From positions 1 to 36,882 of the forward strand of contig CACZRP010000054.1 in the NCBI GenBank assembly GCA_902783575.1: 36,882 bases of DNA. Reading direction: 5' to 3'. The notes below the pieces were generated by a model. The model searched no databases and was not told the origin of the DNA. It saw only the letters and a program-made list of their open reading frames with translations. The stretch is from an uncultured Eubacteriales bacterium. Its GTDB lineage: Bacteria; Bacillota; Clostridia; Lachnospirales; Bianqueaceae. Within the stretch, counting starts at the first letter, position 1; each line of letters starts with the position of its first letter. Made by a program: the position numbers and the translations under genes. This document shows, piece by piece, positions 1 to 8,154 of this stretch.

Positions 1-100
1 GGTCAGGCCATATATCTGCAAAGTTCCTACTGACGTCAGGCTGTGAAGCAAGCGAACCGCGCAGAGGAGGTCACGGGTTCAGTACATGGAAATCTGTTAT

Positions 101-128
101 TTGATTTTTCTCTTTTCTATGATAGAAT
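101..128 (+). promoter_or_regulatory. Promoter of the Tet(M)-like/NYN fusion gene
   Basis: The -35 box TTGATT (101-106) and the extended -10 TGA-TAGAAT (hexamer 123-128) are separated by 16 bp. The expected start of transcription is 134-136, which is the A of the ATG at 136, so the mRNA would have essentially no leader. No Shine-Dalgarno sequence precedes that ATG, which agrees with leaderless initiation. Confidence 0.6.
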
Positions 129-135
129 AGTGTTT

Positions 136-2874
136 ATGAAAAATATTAATTTAGGTATTCTTGCACATGTTGACGCCGGAAAGACTACTTTGTCTGAGGC
201 GATGCTTTATATCAGCGGACAGATCAGGCACCTTGGCCGTGTGGACCACAGGGACTCTTTTCTTGATATGGATATTCAGGAGAGGGAAAGAGGCATAACT
301 ATTTTTTCGAAGCAGGCCAGACTTTCTCTTTCGGACAACACATCGGTTACATTGTTGGATACACCTGGGCATGTGGATTTTTCCAGTGAAATGGAACGCA
401 CGCTGCAGGTTCTTGATTATGCAGTTCTTATCATCAGCGGCGCTGATGGGATTCAAAGTCATACTGTCACACTCTGGAAGCTTTTGAAGAGATATCAGAT
501 TCCCACATTTGTGTTTGTCAATAAAATGGATCTGAATTATCATTCTTCTGAGGAAATTATGAGCCAGCTTCAGGCCAGACTGTCTGAAGACTGCATCGAT
601 TATACGGACAGCAGCGCGATGGCAGAGAAAATAGCGACCATCAGTGAAGAAGCGCTGAATGAATATCTGAATACAGGGAATATCAGTCTTGATACGCAGG
701 TTAATCTGATTCGAAAGAGACTGCTGTTTCCCTGCTTTTTTGGCTCCGCACTGAAGCTTGATGGCGTCAGGGAGTTTATGGATCTTCTTGACAGGCTGAT
801 GATCATGCCGGAATATCCTGAGGACTTCGGAGCCAAGGTATATAAGGTTTCCTATGATTCTTCCGGTGAAAGACTCACCTATATGAAGATCACCGGAGGA
901 TCCCTCTCATCCAAGGACAGCATTGTTACCGGTGAAGAAATGGGACAGCCGGTGCGTGAAAAAGTGAATCAGATCCGGCTATATTCGGGGAGCAAGTATG
1001 AGAATACCGGCAATGCGGAAGCAGGCACTATCTGCGCCATTACGGGGCTTTCAGGCACCTTTCCCGGGCAGGGCCTGGGAATCGAGAAGGACAGTGATGC
1101 CCCTGTGCTGGACAGCTTTATCACTTATCAGGTGATTTCTGAGACGGATATTCATACTGTCATGCGGATGCTGCAGAAGCTGGAGCAGGAAGATCCCATG
1201 CTTCATGTGGTCTGGAATGATCAGCTCCAGGAGCTGCATGTCCAGCTGATGGGCCGGGTGCAGCTGGAGGTGGTCCAGCGACTGATGAAAGAGCGCTTTC
1301 ATACGGACATTGAATTCGGTCCCGGCAGCATTGTCTACCGGGAGACCATTGACTCCTCCATGGAGGGTGTGGGGCATTTTGAGCCTTTGAGACACTATGC
1401 CGAGGTACATCTTCTGCTGGAGCCCGGTCCCAGGGGCAGCGGACTGGTGCTGGATTCCAGAGTCAGCGAAGATCTGCTGGACAAGAACTGGCAAAGACTG
1501 ATTCTGACCCATCTTTCAGAACGGGTATTTCCCGGAGTGCTGACCGGATCTCCCATTACTGATATGAAAATCAGTATCGTGGGAGGCAGAGCCCATGTGA
1601 AGCATACCGAGGGCGGCGATTTTCGCCAGGCGACCTATCGGGCGCTGAGACAGGGTCTGATGCAGACTAAAAATGTGCTGCTGGAGCCTTACTACGACTT
1701 TGAGCTGACCATCCCGGACAGTACCATCGGCCGGGCCATGACAGACCTGGAACAACGGTTCTGCCATTTTGATTCTCCTGTCCAGACAGGAAATGCCAGT
1801 GTGATTTCCGGTTATGGACCGGTCAGCACGCTGGCTGATTATCCCCTGACGCTGACAGCCTATACGAAAGGTGAGGGCACTCTTGTGTGTACCCCCAGAG
1901 GCTATGATCTTTGCCATAACAGCGCTGAAGTTATCGAAAACATTGGTTATCACCCGGAGGAAGATACAGCAAATCCGGCAGACAGCGTATTTTGCTCCCA
2001 TGGGGCTGGATTCATTGTTCCCTGGTATGAGGTTCCCAGGCGCATGCATGTTCATACGCCTTTCAGCCGATTATCACCTCTGGCCAGAGAATACAGGGAC
2101 GAGACCGAAGAGGAGGAAGCCAATGCTCCTGTGAAAAGGTCAGCCGCCCCACAGCCTGCTGATTCGCTGGCACTGGATAAAGAGCTTCTGGAGATCTTTG
2201 AAAGGACCTATGGCAAGGTAGGCAAGGACGCTCTGAGGGAAACAAGAAAGCCAATAAAAAAACATCCCGACACAGACGATAAGGTCCATGTCGAGATTAA
2301 GGAACCGGAAACAGAATATCTTCTGATCGATGGTTATAATGTTATTTTTGCCTGGGATTCCCTGAAAGAGCTGGCGGAAACCAGTCTGGAATCGGCAAGA
2401 AATCAGCTGCTGGAGATCGTGCGCGCGTACCAGAGCTTCCGCAAATGCATCAGTATCGTTGTATTCGACGCTTATAATGTGCCCAGACCCCTGGAGGATA
2501 TTTTCAAATACCAGGAGATCTATGTGGTATTTACCAAGCAGGCGGAAACTGCGGATACGTATATAGAACGAACCACCTATGACCTGAGCAAAAAACAACG
2601 CATCCGGGTAGTTACCTCCGATGGGGCGGAGCAGCTGATTGTCCTCGGCCATGGGGCTCTCAGAGAATCAGCCAGGGAGTTTGAGCAGGAGATGAAGGAA
2701 GTCTGGAACGAGATCCGAGACACCGTTCACGAGTTCAACTACGCTGAACAGAAAGAACAGAAGCGCCTAGACGAACAGCGTCTGATCAATCTGCTGGAGC
2801 AGGCAAATCAGCATCGGGAAGACATAGATCATAAAGAACACAAAGAAGAAAACACCAAGGGTAACCACCACTGA
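136..2874 (+). CDS. Tet(M)/EF-G-like translational GTPase fused to a YacP/Rae1-type NYN endoribonuclease domain
   Basis: This encodes 912 residues from the ATG at 136. That start gives the classical family N-terminus with G1 HVDAGKTT at 11-18; an in-frame GTG at 43 would add 31 unlike residues. Other G motifs are RGIT (52-55), DTPGHVD (75-81) and NKMD (129-132). EF-G-like domains II to V follow to about residue 640, the full length of Tet(M). After a charged linker (about 645-725) comes a NYN domain (about 728-865) with IDGYN (731-735), VVFD (775-778), ETAD (804-807) and TSDG (827-830), the acidic pattern of PIN/NYN nucleases and close to Bacillus YacP (Rae1). A charged helical tail ends the protein. 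Rae1 is known to cut mRNA in the ribosomal A site. The Tet(M) drug-displacing tip loop (YSPVS) reads HVKHT here at 487-491, so tetracycline resistance is unlikely. I infer a ribosome rescue or mRNA quality-control role. The 3' end overlaps yfhO by 108 bp. Confidence 0.9.
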   Translation: MKNINLGILAHVDAGKTTLSEAMLYISGQIRHLGRVDHRDSFLDMDIQERERGITIFSKQARLSLSDNTSVTLLDTPGHVDFSSEMERTLQVLDYAVLIISGADGIQSHTVTLWKLLKRYQIPTFVFVNKMDLNYHSSEEIMSQLQARLSEDCIDYTDSSAMAEKIATISEEALNEYLNTGNISLDTQVNLIRKRLLFPCFFGSALKLDGVREFMDLLDRLMIMPEYPEDFGAKVYKVSYDSSGERLTYMKITGGSLSSKDSIVTGEEMGQPVREKVNQIRLYSGSKYENTGNAEAGTICAITGLSGTFPGQGLGIEKDSDAPVLDSFITYQVISETDIHTVMRMLQKLEQEDPMLHVVWNDQLQELHVQLMGRVQLEVVQRLMKERFHTDIEFGPGSIVYRETIDSSMEGVGHFEPLRHYAEVHLLLEPGPRGSGLVLDSRVSEDLLDKNWQRLILTHLSERVFPGVLTGSPITDMKISIVGGRAHVKHTEGGDFRQATYRALRQGLMQTKNVLLEPYYDFELTIPDSTIGRAMTDLEQRFCHFDSPVQTGNASVISGYGPVSTLADYPLTLTAYTKGEGTLVCTPRGYDLCHNSAEVIENIGYHPEEDTANPADSVFCSHGAGFIVPWYEVPRRMHVHTPFSRLSPLAREYRDETEEEEANAPVKRSAAPQPADSLALDKELLEIFERTYGKVGKDALRETRKPIKKHPDTDDKVHVEIKEPETEYLLIDGYNVIFAWDSLKELAETSLESARNQLLEIVRAYQSFRKCISIVVFDAYNVPRPLEDIFKYQEIYVVFTKQAETADTYIERTTYDLSKKQRIRVVTSDGAEQLIVLGHGALRESAREFEQEMKEVWNEIRDTVHEFNYAEQKEQKRLDEQRLINLLEQANQHREDIDHKEHKEENTKGNHH

Positions 2875-5496
2875 GATGGAATCCAGAGTGGGATTCTCCG
2901 TGATTCTTTCGTAGATCCGATGCATGGCCGGGATCAGCAGACTGCAAAGTAATAAGACCAAAGCGGCCAGGCTGACAATCAGTCCCGGGATCAGTCCGAC
3001 GGGCATAAAGGAAATACTGATCTCATGATTTCCGGCAGGAAGCCGGAAGGAAACAAAACCATCAAAGCTCTCTGTCAGGGGAGCTTTTTTGTTGTCGATT
3101 TTCAGGGTAAGACCCTCATCATAGGGAAGAGACATAAAGATGGTTTTATCCTCCTCAAAAGAGGAGACCGCGGATAAAGACCGGTTGGAAGTCTTTTTAA
3201 AGCCCAGAGCCTCGCATTCCTTTGCCGCCTGCTGCAGCTGATTCATCTGCAGGCTGAACAGACCGAAGGAACGGCAGTTCACGGGCTTCAGAAGCTCAAT
3301 ATCCACCTCAACCATTTCGTTGGAGAACAGTCCCAATTCCACGAGGCCGTTGTTAATGGATGTGGGGTAGGAAGAGTAGACGATCTTGTTGTCGACGGTA
3401 ATTCTGAAGGCGTTATAGATGGGCTCGGACAGATGATTGGTCAGCTCATCAAAACAGTCGAAGTAAAGGTAGGCCGGCTCATCGAACCGAATCTGGTAGA
3501 TGAGATGACCGTGGGTATCGGTCAGATTCTGCCGGAGCTGATACTCGCCGCCGGCGTGGGCGATGTTGATATCCCTTTCTACAGAAGGCGAATAGGATTT
3601 AAGGGCAGGCTCTGCATGGGGGAACAGTTTATGCCAGAGCAGTTCCTGAACTTCAAAGCGGCTCAGCCTCTCCAGATGATTGGTGTCGGATGAAGATTCT
3701 TCCGAAGCGATGCCCATGGGCAGGACCACAGGCTTTCTGACAACTTTATAGGTATTGTTGGCGTATTCGCTCTTCATGCCATCCGCCCATTCCACCTGAT
3801 AAGCCACAGACATATAGGCATCGGTCAGAACAGTGCCGCCATAGCCGCCAACTTCCATCCAGTAGGAGGAATAGCCCAGATTCTTCATGGCGAACATATA
3901 GGACTGGCTGGTGAGAGAAGTATAGTGGCCCAGGGTATTGAAGCCCAGGGCTGCCAGAGAGTTGGCGTGATAGTATTTCTGCCTCATTTTCACGCGGTAG
4001 AAATCCGGCGAAGCCCCCTCAGCGATTTTCTCTTCATCCGGGCGGAAATTCTCCAGATCCGTGAACTGCTGGTATTGATAGACATGCTCGTCGGTATCGG
4101 CGGAGATCATATAGATCTGGATATTGTTCCAGAAACTGTGAACCAGGAGAACCAGACACAGAATTACAAAATAGAGAGGCCGGATGGTATTCCGGTTCAG
4201 GCAGCGGATCAGCAGCAGAAACACCGGGAATTCGAGCAGGGCCAGAAGCGAAAGAAGCTGCAGAGAATTGCTGTTTCCCCAGAGGTGATGGGTATAGCTG
4301 GAAAGGACAGTAATCTGCGCGTTTACCACCAGATGGGAGAGCAGACAGGATGTGACAGACAGCAGCAGGAGAGCGGCGAAAATGACTGTTTCTTGCACCT
4401 GGTCCTTAGGTTTTTCGGCGGGAACAGCCTTTTCAAGATAATAAGCTCCCAGAATGATCATCAGAAAGAGGGGAATAAAGCCATATCTGACGGGAAAGCT
4501 CATGTAGTTGCCGGTATGCCACATGGTATTGACAGGCTCAATAAAGACCGGTATCAGCATCAGGAACAGTAGGAACAGATAGTTTTTAATCAGGCCTTTT
4601 TTCAGAGGGGTATGAACGATACCATAGCAGATGGCAGCCAGAGCCATCATGGAAGGAAACAGGATGGGCAGTGTGGTCTGAATGTGAGTAAACAGAGTCT
4701 TATCTGCCAGCGTGCTGAGAATGGAGGTGCCTCGGCCGGAGGAGAGGAACTGGAGTATGCTGGGAAGCCAGACAACGCAGGTCAGGCAGGCCGCAGCCAG
4801 AGAGCCGGCAAGAAAGCGGCTGAGTACGGTTTTCCGGTTTTCCGGGTTCAGCGTTAAGGCAAGAACGCCAAAATACAGCAGAGTGAAAACCACTACCATA
4901 TACTCGATATAGTAGCAGAGCACCATCATGGCGCTCATACAGAAAATATAATATCTGACCTGATGCCGGGCCGCCAGATGCTCAAAGGATAGCATCAGCA
5001 GAGGAAACAGGGCGGCCATATCCAGCCAGATGGTATTCTGATAGAAAAACAGGCTGTATCCGGAGAAGGCGTACAGGAGAGCAAACAGAAAGCAGTACAT
5101 GGGACGGTGCTGGTGCCTGATCAGATAGATGCAGGCAGTCAAGCCGCATAAAGCCATCTTGAGAATGGTCAGAACATTCATAAACTCCAGCATCCTGGCA
5201 TCGGGAACCAGCAGCAGAATCAGATGGACGGGGCTGGAAATGAAGAAGAAAAACACGCCCCAGAAATTCATGCCTCCCGCCGCGTGAAAGCTGTAGAGCA
5301 TGCTCTCGGAGCCGGTGATGATGCGTTTAAAGCTGAGGAGCAGCGGAATGACCTGCTGGTCCATATCGCACCAGGAGATGGAGCCGTTCCCGAAGGGATA
5401 AAAGCCTTCAATCAGAAAGACCATCAGTAAGATAAAAGAAACCGCCACAGGTGTACCTATTAATACGAATCTGTAAGCGGTATTTTGATTTTTCAT
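2767..5496 (-). CDS. yfhO: YfhO family membrane protein (putative envelope glycosyl-transfer protein)
   Basis: The 909-residue protein has an N-terminal membrane helix, the acidic CDMDQQ motif in the first outer loop, many hydrophobic helices over roughly the first half, a long soluble extracellular part and two C-terminal helices. This is the YfhO architecture. Bacillus YfhO is linked to glycosylation of lipoteichoic acid, probably as the membrane enzyme using an undecaprenyl-linked sugar; the exact substrate here is unknown. The gene starts 9 bp after the typA stop, and its AAGGA ribosome binding site abuts the typA TAA, so the two are very probably cotranscribed and perhaps translationally coupled. 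The last 35 codons, which contain the whole final membrane helix, lie antisense to the tail of the Tet(M)-like/NYN gene. No terminator is visible at the overlap. Confidence 0.88.
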   Translation of the reverse strand: MKNQNTAYRFVLIGTPVAVSFILLMVFLIEGFYPFGNGSISWCDMDQQVIPLLLSFKRIITGSESMLYSFHAAGGMNFWGVFFFFISSPVHLILLLVPDARMLEFMNVLTILKMALCGLTACIYLIRHQHRPMYCFLFALLYAFSGYSLFFYQNTIWLDMAALFPLLMLSFEHLAARHQVRYYIFCMSAMMVLCYYIEYMVVVFTLLYFGVLALTLNPENRKTVLSRFLAGSLAAACLTCVVWLPSILQFLSSGRGTSILSTLADKTLFTHIQTTLPILFPSMMALAAICYGIVHTPLKKGLIKNYLFLLFLMLIPVFIEPVNTMWHTGNYMSFPVRYGFIPLFLMIILGAYYLEKAVPAEKPKDQVQETVIFAALLLLSVTSCLLSHLVVNAQITVLSSYTHHLWGNSNSLQLLSLLALLEFPVFLLLIRCLNRNTIRPLYFVILCLVLLVHSFWNNIQIYMISADTDEHVYQYQQFTDLENFRPDEEKIAEGASPDFYRVKMRQKYYHANSLAALGFNTLGHYTSLTSQSYMFAMKNLGYSSYWMEVGGYGGTVLTDAYMSVAYQVEWADGMKSEYANNTYKVVRKPVVLPMGIASEESSSDTNHLERLSRFEVQELLWHKLFPHAEPALKSYSPSVERDINIAHAGGEYQLRQNLTDTHGHLIYQIRFDEPAYLYFDCFDELTNHLSEPIYNAFRITVDNKIVYSSYPTSINNGLVELGLFSNEMVEVDIELLKPVNCRSFGLFSLQMNQLQQAAKECEALGFKKTSNRSLSAVSSFEEDKTIFMSLPYDEGLTLKIDNKKAPLTESFDGFVSFRLPAGNHEISISFMPVGLIPGLIVSLAALVLLLCSLLIPAMHRIYERITENPTLDSISVVVTLGVFFFVFFMIYVFPMLICLLQQIDQTLFV

Positions 5497-5505
5497 GGTT
5501 TATCC

Positions 5506-7341
5506 TTAGTTTTTGGCAGACTGGGAAGCACGGAAGATCGCTTTGGCTCTCAGACCGGCATCCAGAATTTCCTTACGCATACGGATGCTCTTCGGCGTGA
5601 TCTCCACAAGCTCGTCATCTGCGATAAATTCAAGACATTCTTCCAGAGACATTTCCTTGGGCGGCGTCAGGCGCAGCGCTTCGTCGGCAGCAGAGGAGCG
5701 CATGTTGGTGGCATGCTTCTTTTTGCAGACATTGACGACAATGTCCTCGCCTCGGGAGCTCTCACCCACAATCATGCCTTCGTAGACATCGGTGCCCGGT
5801 CCGATGAACAGGTTGCCGCGCTCCTGAGCGTTGAAAAGTCCGTAAGTAACGGCTTCTCCCGTCTCGTGAGCAATCAGTGAACCATGGGTTCTGGGAGCGA
5901 TTTCACCCCGGAAGGGCTTGTAGCTGTGGAATACATGGTTAATGATGGCAGTTCCGTGGGTTTCGGTCATCAGCTGGGAGCGGTATCCGATGAGACCTCT
6001 GGCGGGAATCAGAAACTCAACGCGGGTGTAGCCGCCCTGGGTGGGAGTCATGTTCACCAGTTCTGCTTTTCTCGCAGCGGAGCCTTCCATCAGCACACCT
6101 GTGTATTCGTCGGGCAGATCCACCACCAGCTCTTCAAAGGGTTCCCAGACCTGACCGCCCACCATTTTGGTAATAACCTGAGGTTTGGTGACGGCAAATT
6201 CGTAGCCCTGGCGTCTCATCTCTTCGATGAGGACGGAAAGATGCAGCTCGCCGCGGCCAGATACGATCATGGATTCGGGAGAATCGGTATCCTCGACTCT
6301 TAAGGAAATGTTGGATTCCAGCTCACGGTAGAGACGGTCTCTCAGATGGCGGGAGGTAACATATTCACCCTCCTTGCCGGCGAAGGGACTCTTATTGACG
6401 GTAAAGGTCATGGAAAGGACGGGCTCATCAATGGAAACAAAGGGCAGAGGCTCCACATTGGTGGGACAGCAGATGGTTTCTCCGATGTTGATATCCTTCA
6501 GACCAGAAACAGCGACAATCTCGCCGGCGGCTGCGTCCTCAGCCGGAACCCGGCGCATGTCATCATAGACATAAAGATTCGTGATCTTTACATTGGAGGA
6601 GGTGCCGTCCTTCCGGCAGATAACCACCTGATCGCCTACCTTGACAGAGCCGCGGTCAATACGGCCCACCGCGATACGGCCGGTATAGGTGTCGTAGTCA
6701 ATGTTGGAAACCAGCAGCTGCAGGTCACCATTTACATCTCCCTTGGGAGCGGGAATGGTGTCAATGATGGTCTGGAACAGAGGCTGCATATCCTGTCCCA
6801 CCACGGAGTAATCCGTGGAAGCCCAGCCGTCCCTGGCGGAGGCGTAGATCACAGGAGAATCCAGCTGTTCGTCGCTGGCGCCAAGGTCCAGAAGAAGCTC
6901 GAGAACCTCATCCACCACAGCGTCGGGACGGGCGTTGGGACGGTCGACCTTATTGATGACGATGATGGGCGTCAGATTCAGATCCAGGGCTTTTTTAAGA
7001 ACAAAACGGGTCTGGGGCATGCAGCCTTCATAGGCATCCACCAGCAGCAGCACGCCGTTGGCCATTTCCAGGGCACGTTCCACCTCGCCGCCGAAATCGG
7101 CGTGGCCGGGGGTGTCGATAATATTGATTTTATATCCGTTATAATGCAGAGAAGTATTTTTCGCCAAGATGGTAATACCGCGTTCTCTTTCCAGATCGCC
7201 GGAATCCATGATTCTCTCGGCTACCTCCTGGTTTTCACGGAAAATACCGCTCTGATGAAGCAGCGCATCCACCAGGGTAGTCTTGCCATGGTCAACATGG
7301 GCAATGATGGCGATATTACGGATCATATTCTGTTCAATCAT
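5506..7341 (-). CDS. typA: Ribosome-associated translational GTPase TypA/BipA
   Basis: The 611 residues match the usual family length. G1 is AHVDHGKTT, G2 RGITI, G3 DTPGHADFGGE and G4 NKVDRPNARP, the last typical of TypA. The C-terminal half carries the TypA segments around GRGELHLS and IPARGLIGYRSQ. TypA binds the 70S ribosome at the elongation-factor site and is implicated in ribosome assembly and stress or low-temperature growth. The start ATG at 7341 has AGAGG 6 nt upstream; the second Met (MIRNI) has none. A strong promoter lies just upstream. yfhO follows at 9 bp. Confidence 0.97.
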   Translation of the reverse strand: MIEQNMIRNIAIIAHVDHGKTTLVDALLHQSGIFRENQEVAERIMDSGDLERERGITILAKNTSLHYNGYKINIIDTPGHADFGGEVERALEMANGVLLLVDAYEGCMPQTRFVLKKALDLNLTPIIVINKVDRPNARPDAVVDEVLELLLDLGASDEQLDSPVIYASARDGWASTDYSVVGQDMQPLFQTIIDTIPAPKGDVNGDLQLLVSNIDYDTYTGRIAVGRIDRGSVKVGDQVVICRKDGTSSNVKITNLYVYDDMRRVPAEDAAAGEIVAVSGLKDINIGETICCPTNVEPLPFVSIDEPVLSMTFTVNKSPFAGKEGEYVTSRHLRDRLYRELESNISLRVEDTDSPESMIVSGRGELHLSVLIEEMRRQGYEFAVTKPQVITKMVGGQVWEPFEELVVDLPDEYTGVLMEGSAARKAELVNMTPTQGGYTRVEFLIPARGLIGYRSQLMTETHGTAIINHVFHSYKPFRGEIAPRTHGSLIAHETGEAVTYGLFNAQERGNLFIGPGTDVYEGMIVGESSRGEDIVVNVCKKKHATNMRSSAADEALRLTPPKEMSLEECLEFIADDELVEITPKSIRMRKEILDAGLRAKAIFRASQSAKN

Positions 7342-7372
7342 AAAAAACCTCTACAAAAAATGTATTCGAACT

Positions 7373-7401
7373 ATTTTACTACAGCCTGAAGGGCGGTTCA
7401 A
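7373..7401 (-). promoter_or_regulatory. Promoter of typA-yfhO
   Basis: On the minus strand a -35 box TTGAAC (7401-7396) and a -10 box TAAAAT (7378-7373) are separated by exactly 17 bp. The predicted transcript has a leader of about 25 nt containing the AGAGG ribosome binding site. Confidence 0.8.
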
Positions 7402-7443
7402 TAAAAAAATTTGCCGTAATTTCGGGAAAAAGCGGCGATTCTC

Positions 7444-7473
7444 CTGACAAATTGACGATAATAATAATATAGG
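7444..7473 (+). promoter_or_regulatory. Possible weak promoter of the comEA operon
   Basis: CTGACA (7444-7449) and TATAGG (7468-7473) are 18 bp apart, followed by a run of nine T and the ribosome binding site AGGAGG (7484-7489). The match is modest. A nearby TTGACG at 7452 has no -10 at proper spacing. The operon may depend on an activator. Confidence 0.35.
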
Positions 7474-7495
7474 GTTTTTTTTTAGGAGGTACATT

Positions 7496-8131
7496 ATGCA
7501 GAAACTTTTGAAACAAAGATGGCTCTGGGCAGGTATTTCTCTGCTGGTAATCATTCTGGTGGTATGGAAAATGAGGACCGGGAATGAGCTCCGGTCTGGA
7601 ATCGTTCTGGAAGAAAGCTCCCTTGAATACGAAGAGGTTCTCTCTGCCGCAGGTGAGTCAGAACGGGAGCCGCTGGAAAGCAGCGTCCGGCTGATCGGTG
7701 TACACATTACAGGGGCGGTGGCAAATCCGGATCAGGTTCTGTATGTGCCTGAAGGCAGCCGTGTCAAGGATATCATCGATCTGGCGGGAGGAGCCCTGCC
7801 GGAGGCTGACCTTTCCAGAATCAACCTGGCGGCTTATGTCAGTGACGGCCAGAAGGTAACGGTTCCTCTGGCGGGACAGGAACTGCCGGAGGAAGAAATG
7901 ATCACGGGAGATGGGGAGCAGGAGACTTCAACAAAACACTTGACCAATATCAATTCAGCCACTAAAATAGAACTAATGGAGCTCCCCGGGATTGGTGAAG
8001 CGATGGCTGAGAGGATTATTGCGTACCGTCAGGAACATGGCGGCTTTGCTTCCATTGAGGATCTGATGAATGTTTCCGGCATCGGAGAGACCAAATTTAA
8101 CGGTTTGAAGGATCTGATCACCTGTGAGTGA
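7496..8131 (+). CDS. comEA: ComEA-type membrane-anchored DNA-binding competence protein
   Basis: The 211-residue protein has one N-terminal membrane anchor (about 9-26), a SLBB-like domain (about 66-125, with ITGAVANP and DIIDLAGG), an acidic linker, and a C-terminal double helix-hairpin-helix module (about 150-210, with NINSA, LPGIGEAMAERII and VSGIGETKF). In transforming bacteria ComEA binds incoming double-stranded DNA outside the membrane and hands it to the ComEC channel. A perfect AGGAGG lies 6 nt before the ATG. It is the first gene of an operon that also includes comEC, with three other genes between. Whether this organism is competent cannot be told from here. Confidence 0.93.
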   Translation: MQKLLKQRWLWAGISLLVIILVVWKMRTGNELRSGIVLEESSLEYEEVLSAAGESEREPLESSVRLIGVHITGAVANPDQVLYVPEGSRVKDIIDLAGGALPEADLSRINLAAYVSDGQKVTVPLAGQELPEEEMITGDGEQETSTKHLTNINSATKIELMELPGIGEAMAERIIAYRQEHGGFASIEDLMNVSGIGETKFNGLKDLITCE

Positions 8132-8154
8132 CAGATTTAAGGATAGGAGGTACG

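Noticed and set aside
1-100. End of an upstream gene or an RNA gene at the left edge
   Set aside because: All three forward frames stop within the first 110 bases and none gives a recognisable C-terminus; a GGTTC at 76 has no tRNA fold around it.
136-2055. A tetracycline resistance gene call on the first gene
   Set aside because: The GTPase core is of the Tet(M) type, but the drug-site tip loop is replaced and the protein carries a nuclease domain; resistance is not supported.
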